Shown here: piece by piece, positions 35,571 through 43,974 of the stretch
How the letters are laid out: each line of letters begins with the position of its first letter
Numbering within the stretch: position 1 is the first letter of the stretch
Assembly (NCBI GenBank): GCA_002373165.1
Contig: DFJS01000101.1
Span: 1 to 64,000, forward strand
Direction of reading: 5' to 3'
DNA: 64,000 bases
Source: Ruminococcus sp. UBA3665
GTDB taxonomy: Bacteria > Bacillota > Clostridia > Oscillospirales > Ruminococcaceae
Notes under the pieces: model-generated
Seen by the model: the letters and a program-made list of their open reading frames with translations, nothing else
The model's database searches: none
Told to the model about the DNA's origin: nothing
Program-made: the position numbers and the translations under genes

Positions 35571-36508
35571 TTTGCGGCTCCTTTCAGGCAGTTTTCTGCC
35601 TCCTGCATAATTTCGTCAATAATTTCCTGACAGGTCTGTTCTTTGTTCACCAGACCGGAAATTTGTCCGGCAAGAACGCTTCCGTTCTTGACATCACCAT
35701 CCACAGCGGCTTTCCGGAGCGAACCCGCACCCAGATCGGCAACGCTTTCCTGCGTAGCTTCGGGGGCGAATTCCAGTTTGACAAAATTTCTTGTAAAATT
35801 ATTCTTGATGCCGCGGCAGGTATTGCCGCCGAATCTTCTGCCTGTCACCTGTGTAGAAATATCTTTTGCTTTGAGAATCATATCTTTATAATTCTGGTGT
35901 ACGCCGCATTCTCTGGCGACCAGGAATCTGGTACCCATCTGTACGCCGACAGCACCCAGCATCAGAGCTGCCGCAATGCCTCTGCCGTCGCCGATTCCTC
36001 CGGCCGCAAGCACGGGAATATTCACAGCATCGACTACCTGAGGAACAAGTGTCATAGTTGTCAGTTCGCCGATATGGCCGCCGGACTCCTGTCCTTCGGC
36101 GATTACGGCATCTGCGCCGGCTTTTTCGGCCTGTTTGGCCATGGTAACAGAAGCAATCACCGGAATCACTTTAATCCCGGCTTCTTTCCACATAGGGATA
36201 TATTTGCCTGCATTGCCTGCGCCGGTTGTGACGACAGCAGGTTTTTCCTCTGCACAGACCTGTGCACATTCATCAGCAAACGGACTCATCAGCATGATAT
36301 TCACGCCGAACGGCTTGTCTGTGAGACTTTTTGCAAGCTGAATCTGTTCTCTGACATACTCAGCATTGGCATTCATGGCCGAGATAATGCCCAGCCCTCC
36401 GGCGTTGGAGACTGCGGCGGCAAGTCTGCCGTCCGCAATCCATGCCATACCGCCCTGAAAGACAGGGTATGCAATGCCGAGCAGTTCACAAAGCGGAGAC
36501 TGCATCAT
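35558..36508 (-). CDS. fabK: Enoyl-ACP reductase II FabK (FMN-dependent)
   Basis: The 316-residue TIM-barrel flavoprotein of the 2-nitropropane dioxygenase family has YPVFQGGMAWIADG, AEGQESGGHIG, VLAAGGIGDGRG and GVQMGTRFLVARE. It does the last reduction of FASII in place of FabI. It follows acpP by 5 bases. Confidence 0.95.
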   Translation of the reverse strand: MMQSPLCELLGIAYPVFQGGMAWIADGRLAAAVSNAGGLGIISAMNANAEYVREQIQLAKSLTDKPFGVNIMLMSPFADECAQVCAEEKPAVVTTGAGNAGKYIPMWKEAGIKVIPVIASVTMAKQAEKAGADAVIAEGQESGGHIGELTTMTLVPQVVDAVNIPVLAAGGIGDGRGIAAALMLGAVGVQMGTRFLVARECGVHQNYKDMILKAKDISTQVTGRRFGGNTCRGIKNNFTRNFVKLEFAPEATQESVADLGAGSLRKAAVDGDVKNGSVLAGQISGLVNKEQTCQEIIDEIMQEAENCLKGAAKWVK

Positions 36509-36513
36509 TGTGC

Positions 36514-36738
36514 TTAACCTCTGAGGGATTCCACAACTTCTGTCAGCTTGCCAACTGTGTTGATTTCCGGCTTCATTTCGAGTTCGATATCAAATTCTTC
36601 TTCCAGCTGCATTGCCATTTCTGTCAGGTCAAGAGAATCGATTCCCAGATCTGCAAAAGCAGTATCTGCATTGATTTCAGCAGCATCTGTGTCTGTAGCC
36701 TCTGCGAGCAGTTCGATAATTTTGTTCTGTACTTCCAT
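36514..36738 (-). CDS. acpP: Acyl carrier protein (housekeeping)
   Basis: The 74-residue protein starts at MEVQNKIIELLAEAT after AAGGAGA. The phosphopantetheine Ser is in DLGIDSLDLTEM. It carries the growing acyl chain of this operon's enzymes. Confidence 0.97.
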   Translation of the reverse strand: MEVQNKIIELLAEATDTDAAEINADTAFADLGIDSLDLTEMAMQLEEEFDIELEMKPEINTVGKLTEVVESLRG

Positions 36739-36808
36739 TGTAAATTTCTCCTTTTTATGATATAATAGAATTAAAATAAATATATGTGAACCGGATTTTT
36801 TCCGGGAA

Positions 36809-37765
36809 TCACCATTCAATCAGGCAGGCCGCATTGGATAAGCCGCCGCCGAAGGCACAGAGAATGATTTTATCTCCGCGCTTTAACTTGCCGCTCTGTG
36901 CCAGTTCGTGCAGTGCAATCGGTACAGAGGCACTGGAGGTATTGCCGTATTTTTCGATATTGCAGAAGAATTTTTCTTTTTCCGCGCCGAGTTTCTTGGC
37001 GGCAAAGTCGATAATTCTCTTGTTTGCCTGGTGCGGCACAATCCAGGCGATATCATCCAGTGTCAGGTGATTGCGCTCCAGCAGACTGGTGACATCCTGC
37101 GAAATGGCTGTTACGGCATATTTGAACGTTTCCTGTCCCTGCATGTGGATATAAGGCGTATCCTGTTCTTTCTTGAAATAGGGCGAATTGCCGTTGCCGT
37201 GGGGAATCTTGATGACTGTATCGCCGCCCTTGACTGTGATGACAGAATCCAGATAATTTTCACCGCGTTCCAGAACAGCCGCGCCGGCACCGTCGCCGAA
37301 AATTACACACGTGCTTCTGTCGGCAAAATCCAGAATACCGCTCATGCGTTCGGTACCGACCACAAGAATTTTCTGGAATTCTTTATGCAGTGCGAAGAAT
37401 GCAGCGGCTGTCTCCAGCAAAAACAGGAAAGCAGAGCAGGCAGCACTGACATCCATAGCCAGGCAGGAAACGCCGAGCCCGTTCTGAATCATACAGGACA
37501 TAGAAGGCGAAGAAGTTTCACCGCTGACAGTAGCTGCAAAAATAGCATCCAGTTCTTCCGCCTTGATTCCGGCATTTTCCAGTGCATTTTCAGCCGCTTT
37601 CAGTCCCATTTCCGAAGCGAATTCGTCTTCTGAGAAACGGCGTTCTTTTACGCCGACTCTTTTGGAGATCCATTCATCGTTTGTATCCACAATCTGTGCC
37701 AGGTCATCATTTGTAACCACTTTGGACGGCACATGCATCCCGGTACCTATAATACGAAAACTCAT
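36809..37765 (-). CDS. fabH: Beta-ketoacyl-ACP synthase III FabH
   Basis: The 318-residue protein starts at MSFRIIGTGMHVPSKVV after AGGAGGC. The active Cys lies in DVSAACSAFLF, His in WIVPHQANKRI and Asn in YGNTSSASVP. It primes chains from acyl-CoA and malonyl-ACP. First gene of the operon. The 210-base region to the sigma factor gene is A/T-rich; no clear promoter or FapR-type site was picked out. Confidence 0.97.
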   Translation of the reverse strand: MSFRIIGTGMHVPSKVVTNDDLAQIVDTNDEWISKRVGVKERRFSEDEFASEMGLKAAENALENAGIKAEELDAIFAATVSGETSSPSMSCMIQNGLGVSCLAMDVSAACSAFLFLLETAAAFFALHKEFQKILVVGTERMSGILDFADRSTCVIFGDGAGAAVLERGENYLDSVITVKGGDTVIKIPHGNGNSPYFKKEQDTPYIHMQGQETFKYAVTAISQDVTSLLERNHLTLDDIAWIVPHQANKRIIDFAAKKLGAEKEKFFCNIEKYGNTSSASVPIALHELAQSGKLKRGDKIILCAFGGGLSNAACLIEW

Positions 37766-37975
37766 AATAACTTTATGCCTCCTAAAAATCATGCATTTAG
37801 ACTTAAGCAAACGCTTTTATTAATTAGTCACACCTGTACAGATTTTGTTACAAAAATATCTTCCAAATTTTTGGATAAAATTTTGTGAAATATGCCGAAA
37901 AAATATTTGCAGAATTTTGTAATATTTCCGCCTGCCGCGGTACTAACTTAAATAGAAAGCTGAGGTGTTTCCGAT

Positions 37976-38488
37976 ATGAAACACGAATTTGAAACTTTAT
38001 ACAAAGATTATTTTCCCCGCATCTATGCGTTTCTTTATAAACTGACTGAAAACCGTGATCTTGCCGAAGAACTTACCCAGGAGACGTTTTATCAGGCTTT
38101 TGTATCCTTTTACAGATTCCGGGGTGAAAGCGATGTGTTTACCTGGCTTGCATCCATTGCCAAGCATACATATTACCGCTATCTGCGGAAAAACAAGCAT
38201 CACCTGGAAAATATCAGCATGGAAACACTGATGGAATTTTATGAAAGCGAAACAACCGAACATCTGGAAGATACGGTAGAACGCCAGTTTCTGGCAGAAG
38301 CTGCCAAAAAAGCACTGCTTTCTCTGCCGAAAAAATATCAGGATGTTACAATTCTGCGCATTTATGCCGATATGAGCTATGCACAGATTGGGGATGCCCT
38401 GCATATCAGCGAAAATTCTGCCAGAGTAATTTATTACCGTGCCAAAAAAATGATGACGGAGGCGATTGAAAATGAACATGAACTGTAA
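37976..38488 (+). CDS. ECF-type RNA polymerase sigma factor
   Basis: The 170-residue protein has region 2 (about 8-75, RDLAEELTQETFYQAF) and region 4 (about 110-160, LPKKYQDVTILRIYADMSYAQIG split by the turn). It lacks regions 1 and 3, as ECF factors do. It directs polymerase to a small regulon, usually for envelope stress. It overlaps its putative anti-sigma gene by 17 bases. Confidence 0.92.
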   Translation: MKHEFETLYKDYFPRIYAFLYKLTENRDLAEELTQETFYQAFVSFYRFRGESDVFTWLASIAKHTYYRYLRKNKHHLENISMETLMEFYESETTEHLEDTVERQFLAEAAKKALLSLPKKYQDVTILRIYADMSYAQIGDALHISENSARVIYYRAKKMMTEAIENEHEL

Positions 38489-38816
38489 ATTAGTGACAGA
38501 TATTGCAGAAATGTATTATGAAAAAACCCTCAGTCCGGAGGCAAGAACAGCAATCCGCAGCCACCTGAGAGGATGCCGGAACTGTCAGGCATATTACAGA
38601 CAATATGCCGCCGTCCGGAAACAGCACACCAGACAGGAAAGCCCTGTTCTGCCGGAAAGTGATCTTACAGAAATGGAAAAAAGAGCCTATCTGCATCTTT
38701 CTGAAAAACTCCGCCGCCGCCGTTTCTGGAATATTGTCGGCACAAGTGCCGCCATCGGTGCCGGGTCTGTGATGCTGACAATCGGCCTGCTTCTGACTCA
38801 CAAAAAAGAAAATTGA
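38472..38816 (+). CDS. Zinc-finger anti-sigma factor, membrane-bound
   Basis: The 114-residue protein starts at ATG 38472 after GGAGG. SHLRGCRNCQAYY gives the HX3CX2C of the ZAS anti-sigma domain, and one membrane helix (about 85-108) follows. It would hold the preceding sigma factor at the membrane until a signal releases it. Confidence 0.85.
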   Translation: MNMNCKLVTDIAEMYYEKTLSPEARTAIRSHLRGCRNCQAYYRQYAAVRKQHTRQESPVLPESDLTEMEKRAYLHLSEKLRRRRFWNIVGTSAAIGAGSVMLTIGLLLTHKKEN

Positions 38817-38853
38817 TTTTTTTTAATTATTTTATCAGAAAGGAGGAAGAATT

Positions 38854-39369
38854 ATGCTTCAAATCTACTGCGGCGACGGCAAAGGCAAAACTACTGCCGC
38901 TCTGGGGCAGGCGATCCGCGCCGCCGGAAACGGTATGCACGTGCATTTTGTACAGTTTCTGAAAGGCAGCCCGACTTCGGAACTGGAAATCCTGAAACGG
39001 CTTCCCGAATTTACTGTTCTGCGCTGCGACAAAGATTACGGCTTTACGTTCCAGATGACCGATGAGGACAAAGCCCAGATTAAAAACTGCCATAACAGAA
39101 TGCTCTCCGAGGCAATGGACAGAGTATACCAGCATAAGACTGATATGCTCGTGCTGGATGAGTTCTTTGCGGCTTACCGCTGCAATCTGCTGGATAAAGA
39201 ACTGGCAAGCCGTCTTGTGTTCGGCGTTCGCGAAAAAACTGAACTGATTCTGACAGGCCGTGACCCGGAACCGCAATTTCTGGATCTGGCCGATTATGTC
39301 AGCGAAATCAAGGCAGTCAAGCATCCCTATGAAAAAGGCATCTCTGCCCGTGCAGGAATTGAATATTAA
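38854..39369 (+). CDS. cobO: Cob(I)yrinic acid a,c-diamide adenosyltransferase (CobO/BtuR type)
   Basis: The 171-residue P-loop enzyme has IYCGDGKGKTTAALGQAI, VHFVQFLKG, LVLDEFFAAY and ILTGRDPEPQFLDLADYVSE. It adenosylates corrinoids to coenzyme B12. GAAAGGAGGAAG precedes the ATG. No other cobalamin gene or B12 riboswitch is next to it. Confidence 0.93.
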   Translation: MLQIYCGDGKGKTTAALGQAIRAAGNGMHVHFVQFLKGSPTSELEILKRLPEFTVLRCDKDYGFTFQMTDEDKAQIKNCHNRMLSEAMDRVYQHKTDMLVLDEFFAAYRCNLLDKELASRLVFGVREKTELILTGRDPEPQFLDLADYVSEIKAVKHPYEKGISARAGIEY

Positions 39370-39387
39370 ATCATTACTTAATGCAGA

Positions 39388-39424
39388 AATACAGTATTCC
39401 GGAAAAAAACCGGAATACTGTATT
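39388..39424. terminator. Bidirectional terminator
   Basis: A 15-bp perfect stem (39388-39402 with 39410-39424) has loop AAAAAAA and a T-run beyond. It serves cobO and the convergent membrane protein gene. Confidence 0.92.
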
Positions 39425-39429
39425 TTTTC

Positions 39430-41109
39430 TTATGAATATATCTGGTGAAACTGCGGATATTCTGCAAGCAGATCTTTGCGGATGAAAATACGATGTGCCA
39501 TATCTTTCTGATTCAGTTTAAAAATCATACCTGCCTCTACTTCTTCAATGCAGACATATTCTGTTTCTTTCAGCATTTCTTCCCCGTATACTTCATCAAT
39601 AGGACAGTAATCAATAATAAAATCCGGAAGGCCTGCATTCCGCCATTGTTCAAAAACTGCCCCGACATCTTCTTTATAACGATAATGCATGTATAAATCT
39701 TCCGGACTGCTGATATTGAAATTCATGAAAATATTTCTGTCAAAATAAACAGAAAGCAGTGAACCAAGTCCGGCAATTTCTGTATGATGCGCTTTTATTT
39801 CGGCATGAGGCGCAGGCATGTAATGCGTCGGATAAAAATCTGCTCCGGAATCAGAATCTGATTTTACATCCCATGCAAGCAGAATTTTCCGGTCTTCCAG
39901 ATGATTTTCCTGAATGAATTCTGCAAAACAAGCCGGGGAATACAGTCCCCTGACCTCATGCCATGCGGAAACGGCTGTGTAAATCACAGGAACAGCACAT
40001 AATGCTCCTGCCAGGCCTAATATTGATTTTTTAACCGCCGGGCTGTCAATCCTGCCGAACAGCTTTCTGAAATATTCCGGAATCTCCATTCCCTGCGGCT
40101 GTGCCCCCATCACCCAGAAAATAAAAATATGAAACATGATAAAAATACCCATGTGATGCGGCGAAAAATAATGAAATACCATAAAGCCGCTGAATAATAT
40201 ATACGGTATCAAATAAGTAAGGCATTTTTTGTTTTTCATCAGCAGAGGAATCAGCATTGCCCACATGATTATGCTCCCTGCACTTTCTATGATGAGTGTT
40301 GTATCGTTCGTGCTCCATCTTGCATAGCTGAGATATTCCCCGAACCATGCATCAAACGAAATAATCAGAAACACTGCCCAGCTCCGCGGAGAAAGCAGAT
40401 TCTGTACTGTGGAGTTTTCTTCGATATTATCATAATAGCAGTCTTCCGCCGGCAGAATCATCAGAATCAGAACGGCCGCCAGCAGCAGAATCATGCATAA
40501 CGCCCAGAAACGCGCATCTTTCCAGAAGGATTTCAGATTTTTGTTCCTGTGCAGTTCTGTCAGGATTTCGGCCGTCCATACCGCGCACAGACCGCCGGAA
40601 ATCATGATGCCGTACGCCGAACACAGACACATCAGGCACAATGCAAGAATATAGTTCCAGGGGTGCCTGTTCCGGTCTGTATAGGTGACGGCCGCAAGCA
40701 TCACGGCAAGCATCATCAGGCTGTAGGGTCTTCCTATTACGCCGTACTGATAGAAGAAAAAATAGGTAAACGGCAGGAAATACCGCACAATCTTCGGGAA
40801 CGGCGACCGGAACAGCAGCAGTCCCATGGCGCAGGTACTGAACAGAATATTAATCAGATGCAGTGAAACATCAAACTGTGCGCCGCTTCTGGCAAAAGGC
40901 AGCAGAATGAGATGCCACAGCGGCGGATGCCCTTCATAATGCGGTATGACTGTCAGAATTTCCCTGACTGAGGCACATCTTGCAATTTCCCAGGCCTGAG
41001 CTTCATCGAAACAAGCCTCATGAAACGCACTGAGAACACTCACGCCGATTATATACAATGCCAGCACGATGCATTCTGTTTTTTTCTGTCTGATGATTTT
41101 TATATTCAT
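39430..41109 (-). CDS. Multi-pass GT-C-like membrane glycosyltransferase
   Basis: The 559-residue protein starts at MNIKIIRQKKTECIVLA after GGAGG. It has about ten to twelve membrane helices and an early acidic loop, FHEACFDEAQAWEIARC, in the place of the catalytic Asp loop of GT-C enzymes. HYEGHPPLWHLILLP follows. A C-terminal domain of about 150 residues lies outside. It would move a sugar from a polyprenyl carrier to a surface acceptor, perhaps pilin or wall glycan. The donor and acceptor cannot be read from the sequence. Confidence 0.75.
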   Translation of the reverse strand: MNIKIIRQKKTECIVLALYIIGVSVLSAFHEACFDEAQAWEIARCASVREILTVIPHYEGHPPLWHLILLPFARSGAQFDVSLHLINILFSTCAMGLLLFRSPFPKIVRYFLPFTYFFFYQYGVIGRPYSLMMLAVMLAAVTYTDRNRHPWNYILALCLMCLCSAYGIMISGGLCAVWTAEILTELHRNKNLKSFWKDARFWALCMILLLAAVLILMILPAEDCYYDNIEENSTVQNLLSPRSWAVFLIISFDAWFGEYLSYARWSTNDTTLIIESAGSIIMWAMLIPLLMKNKKCLTYLIPYILFSGFMVFHYFSPHHMGIFIMFHIFIFWVMGAQPQGMEIPEYFRKLFGRIDSPAVKKSILGLAGALCAVPVIYTAVSAWHEVRGLYSPACFAEFIQENHLEDRKILLAWDVKSDSDSGADFYPTHYMPAPHAEIKAHHTEIAGLGSLLSVYFDRNIFMNFNISSPEDLYMHYRYKEDVGAVFEQWRNAGLPDFIIDYCPIDEVYGEEMLKETEYVCIEEVEAGMIFKLNQKDMAHRIFIRKDLLAEYPQFHQIYS

Positions 41110-41142
41110 AAACATCCTCCGGATCCTGTTCAGATTTATATT

Positions 41143-41171
41143 ATTATAGCATATTCCAAACGCAAAAACAA
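41143..41171 (-). promoter_or_regulatory. Promoter of the GT-C-like gene
   Basis: On the minus strand TTGTTT (41171-41166), 17 bases, TATAAT (41148-41143). Confidence 0.72.
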
Positions 41172-41188
41172 GTACCCACAATAAAATT

Positions 41189-41210
41189 CCCTCCCGGATA
41201 ACCGGGAGGG
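41189..41210 (-). terminator. Terminator of pilin A
   Basis: CCCTCCCGG and CCGGGAGGG surround a 4-base loop (TTAT on the minus strand), then AATTTTATT. The same hairpin follows pilin B and the toxin gene. Confidence 0.85.
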
Positions 41211-41250
41211 AAAATCAGTTTAAATTTGAATCAGTGAATTGCATCAGCAA

Positions 41251-41793
41251 TTACTTAGTTGTGGCACCAGGCTGCGGAACGCCCTTGGCATCATAGGACA
41301 TAGCAACAGTAGCAGTAGCAGTGTCGTTAGGTGTCGGATAACCGCCGTAGTAGTTGCCGTCAGTAGCAATTGTACCTGTGCAGGCACCAGCATCTACATA
41401 GTAGGAGAAGCCGTACTTTGTGTTATTGGCATCTGCGAAATAGTTTGTGATCAGGCCGTTCAGCTTTCCTTCAGCACTTGTATCTGTGGTAGTACCAGAT
41501 GCAGCAGAAGCTGTCAGTGCAAAACCGGAATCCATCTTTGTACTCAGGCCGCCCAGAGTATGCTTGCCATTCAGAGAGGAGAGCGTAATGTTGCCCTGAG
41601 AATCCAGCTCTACCAGAGAGGTGTTAACTGCGTCAAACAGGGACTTGGCGTTGCTGTTCATGGAAGAAACTTTGGATTTCTTTACGTAACCCAGCATGGA
41701 CGGTACGAGGATTGCGGCGAGTACACCGATGATGGCGATAACTACGATCAGTTCTACCAGTGTAAAGCCCTTGACTGTTTTTCTTGTTTTCAT
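41251..41793 (-). CDS. Type IV major pilin A (promoter-linked copy)
   Basis: The 180-residue prepilin has leader MKTRKTVKG cut before FTLVELIVVIAIIGVLAA, with Glu5 of the mature form for assembly. The first 74 residues are identical to pilin B. Differences fall at about 75-93 and 150-180, which in pilins are exposed parts. The middle (SGTTTDTSAEGKLNGLI, GACTGTIATDGNYYGGYPTP) is shared. AAGGAGG precedes the ATG. It is the only pilin with a strong promoter in front (41912-41940). It is processed by the peptidase at 52377 and moved by PilB/PilT. Confidence 0.94.
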   Translation of the reverse strand: MKTRKTVKGFTLVELIVVIAIIGVLAAILVPSMLGYVKKSKVSSMNSNAKSLFDAVNTSLVELDSQGNITLSSLNGKHTLGGLSTKMDSGFALTASAASGTTTDTSAEGKLNGLITNYFADANNTKYGFSYYVDAGACTGTIATDGNYYGGYPTPNDTATATVAMSYDAKGVPQPGATTK

Positions 41794-41911
41794 AGTGAAA
41801 ACCTCCTTATAATAATAAATAAAATATGTTTTGCAGTGGCTGTTTGCCGTCTGCCCTTCTGGAATCCACAGCGTTTTTCTTTTTCGGTCTCTGTGTTTTC
41901 CTTACAATGCT

Positions 41912-41940
41912 ATTATAGCATATGTCTAAACTTTTGTCAA
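41912..41940 (-). promoter_or_regulatory. Perfect consensus promoter facing pilin A
   Basis: On the minus strand TTGACA (41940-41935), 17 bases ending in TGC (extended -10), TATAAT (41917-41912). It leaves a leader of about 110 bases before the ATG at 41793, most of it outside the repeat arm. Confidence 0.9.
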
Positions 41941-42058
41941 TACTTTTCCGAAAAAAAAACAAATTATGAACGAACTTTTACGAAATCGAAATCTAAAACG
42001 TTTAAGCAAAGGCATTTTTCGTCAAATTGTACAATTTTAATCACAGTCAGTATAACAC

Positions 42059-42164
42059 GGGAAACCCCCTATTTTAAGCCGTTTCCGGCACTTTTCCGCG
42101 CTTTTTTAATAATATCATGTAAAATTATTCCATGTTGTAAATGACGGAAAACAGGGGTTTTTCC
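42059..42164. repeat. Imperfect inverted repeat in the non-coding part of the segment
   Basis: Arms 42059-42075 and 42148-42164 match at 14 of 17 positions (GGGAAACCCCCTATTTT against the complement of AAAACAGGGGTTTTTCC). They lie about mid-way between the pilin promoter and the recombinase promoter and could bind a recombinase or regulator. The surrounding 41950-42290 is A/T-rich and has no gene. Confidence 0.55.
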
Positions 42165-42292
42165 ATATATTTTTTAGTAAATATCTGTTCATAAATTACT
42201 AATAGTAAATTCGTTTTATTTAAAAATTTAAAACATTCCCTTCACGTTTCAGACATATTTTGTTTCGATTTTGTCAATCATCCTTTATGTTT

Positions 42293-42321
42293 TTCACAAA
42301 AGAATCTTTCTGTGTTATGAT
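42293..42321 (+). promoter_or_regulatory. Promoter of the recombinase gene
   Basis: TTCACA (42293-42298), 17 bases, TATGAT (42316-42321). Weaker than the pilin promoter. Confidence 0.65.
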
Positions 42322-42372
42322 AAGCCCTGTGCTCTGCACAACTATTTTATCACAGAAAGGAAGGTGCTTGTC

Positions 42373-43335
42373 ATGAATTTTCATACAAGCCGAAACATCA
42401 CTTATGCAGACTGGATCCGCCTGTGGACCGCCGCCAAAGAGCCTTATCTCAAACAGGCTACTCTGGCAAATTACCGTCAGGCTCTGGAAACCCATATTCT
42501 CCCGGAACTGGGAAACTGTCTGCTTACCGACATTACCGAGGAAAAATTACAGCAGACCGCTCTGCTGTGGCTGAACCGCGGCCGCTGTGACGGTCAGGGC
42601 GGTCTTTCCGAACATACCGTGAAAGGCCTCGTCATGCTGGTAAAACTCACCATGAAGGCCGCCGCCAAGGCCGGATATGTTCCTCCCCGGAGCTTTGAAA
42701 TCCTCTTTCCGCCGCAGGAACACCGTCAGACTGTACAGACTTTTTCCAAAACAGAACAGGCTCTGCTGACACAGTATCTTTATCTGCATCTGAACCCGAA
42801 AAATCTGGGCATTCTGTTCTGTCTGCACACGGGGGTGCGCATCGGCGAGCTGTGCGCACTGCAATGGAAACATATCGACCTGGAAAACCGTACCGTGACA
42901 ATCAGTCACACACTGCAAAGAGTTTATCTTCGTGACGAAAACGGTAAAACCGGAACGAAAATCATCATTACTCCGCCCAAGACAAAAAATTCCGTCCGGC
43001 TGATTCCCATTTCTACCCTGCTGTACACTGTCCTGAAACAGATGAAGCCGGAAGACCCGGAAACATATCTTCTGACGGGCAAGTCCGAACCGACAGAGCC
43101 GCGCACCTACCGGGACTATTACAACAGACTCCTGAAAAAAGCGGAACTTCCGCCGATTCATTTTCACGGACTGCGCCACACGTTCGCCACGCGCCTGATT
43201 GAAAACGGTGCAGATTACAAAACCGTCAGCGAACTGCTGGGACATGCCTCGGTCAGCATCACGATGAATCTTTATGTTCATCCGCATTTGGAGCAGAAGC
43301 GCAAAGCGGTAGAGCTGATGAATTTTTATCTTTAA
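42373..43335 (+). CDS. Tyrosine recombinase (phage-integrase family) between two inverted pilin genes
   Basis: The 320-residue protein starts at ATG 42373 after GGAAGGTG. An N-terminal SAM-like core-binding domain (about 8-110) precedes the catalytic domain. The catalytic set looks complete: Arg in LHTGVRIGELCALQW, Lys near TPPKTKNSVR, HGLRHTFATRL, LLGHASVSITM and the Tyr in NLYVHPH. It lacks an arm-binding zinc or AP2-like domain, like small inversion recombinases such as Rci. Its stop codon (last base 43335) touches the pilin B repeat arm, and pilin B begins 26 bases on. It likely acts on the pilin arms. Confidence 0.92.
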   Translation: MNFHTSRNITYADWIRLWTAAKEPYLKQATLANYRQALETHILPELGNCLLTDITEEKLQQTALLWLNRGRCDGQGGLSEHTVKGLVMLVKLTMKAAAKAGYVPPRSFEILFPPQEHRQTVQTFSKTEQALLTQYLYLHLNPKNLGILFCLHTGVRIGELCALQWKHIDLENRTVTISHTLQRVYLRDENGKTGTKIIITPPKTKNSVRLIPISTLLYTVLKQMKPEDPETYLLTGKSEPTEPRTYRDYYNRLLKKAELPPIHFHGLRHTFATRLIENGADYKTVSELLGHASVSITMNLYVHPHLEQKRKAVELMNFYL

Positions 43336-43361
43336 TTTATTATTATAAGGAGGTTTTCACT

Positions 43362-43913
43362 ATGAAAACAAGAAAAACAGTCAAGGGCTTTACACTGGTA
43401 GAACTGATCGTAGTTATCGCCATCATCGGTGTACTCGCCGCAATCCTCGTACCGTCCATGCTGGGTTACGTAAAGAAATCCAAAGTTTCTTCCATGAACA
43501 GCAACGCCAAGTCCCTGTTTGACGCAGTTAACACCTCTTTGGTAGAGCTGGATTCTCAGGGCAACATTACGCTCTCTTCTCTGGATAAAGCTCATTACCT
43601 GGGCGGTCTGTCTTCAAAGTTCAGCTCTGCTGATTCTGGTTTCTCGCTGACAGCTTCTGCTGCATCTGGTACTACCACAGATACAAGTGCTGAAGGAAAG
43701 CTGAACGGCCTGATCGCAAACTATTTCGCAGATGCTAACAACTCCAAGTACGGCTTCGCTTATTATGTAAAGGCTGGTGCCTGCACAGGTACAATCGCTA
43801 CTGACGGCAACTACTACGGCGGTTATCCGACTCCTAATGAAACTGCTACTGCTACTGTTAAAATGACTTTTGATGACAATGGCGTTCCGAAGGCTGGTAC
43901 AGCAACTGAGTAA
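43362..43913 (+). CDS. Type IV major pilin B (promoter-less copy)
   Basis: The 183-residue prepilin has the same leader and N-terminal helix as pilin A and a different segment at about 75-96 (LDKAHYLGGLSSKFSS region) and C-terminal end. AAGGAGG precedes the ATG. No promoter lies between the recombinase stop and this gene, so it is either expressed with the recombinase or silent until the segment inverts. The protein itself looks intact. Confidence 0.94.
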   Translation: MKTRKTVKGFTLVELIVVIAIIGVLAAILVPSMLGYVKKSKVSSMNSNAKSLFDAVNTSLVELDSQGNITLSSLDKAHYLGGLSSKFSSADSGFSLTASAASGTTTDTSAEGKLNGLIANYFADANNSKYGFAYYVKAGACTGTIATDGNYYGGYPTPNETATATVKMTFDDNGVPKAGTATE

Positions 43914-43950
43914 TTGCTAACGCAATTTGCTGATTCAACCTTAAACATTA

Positions 43951-43974
43951 CCCCTCCCGGTTATCCGGGAGGGG
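43951..43974 (+). terminator. Terminator of pilin B
   Basis: CCCCTCCCGG and CCGGGAGGGG around TTAT, then ATTTTTTT. Confidence 0.88.

Larger units (their letters stand above)
41187..41820 (-). repeat. Left arm of pilin inverted repeat
   Basis: This arm holds pilin A, its ribosome site and its terminator hairpin. Read on the minus strand, 41820-41617 (204 bases) is identical to 43335-43538, and similarity continues with breaks to the hairpin. The arm begins 26 bases before the pilin ATG. Confidence 0.93.
41821..43334. other. Putative invertible segment carrying promoter and recombinase
   Basis: The segment between the two repeat arms holds a leftward consensus promoter, a 550-base non-coding region and a rightward tyrosine recombinase gene. 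Recombination between the arms would flip it and move the promoter from pilin A to pilin B. This is an inference from the layout; no second orientation can be seen in one sequence. Confidence 0.6.

Noticed and set aside
41821..41905. Possible c-di-GMP riboswitch in the pilin A leader
   Set aside because: Only a short GGCAAAC-like piece is present; the paired regions and conserved loop of the GEMM motif could not be laid out.
41239..42144. Open frame of 301 codons on the plus strand over pilin A and its promoter
   Set aside because: Antisense to the pilin, and its first part is repeated in the antisense of pilin B simply because the arms are repeats.
43335..43913. Pilin B as a pseudogene
   Set aside because: Leader, Glu5, full frame, ribosome site and terminator are intact; only a promoter is missing.
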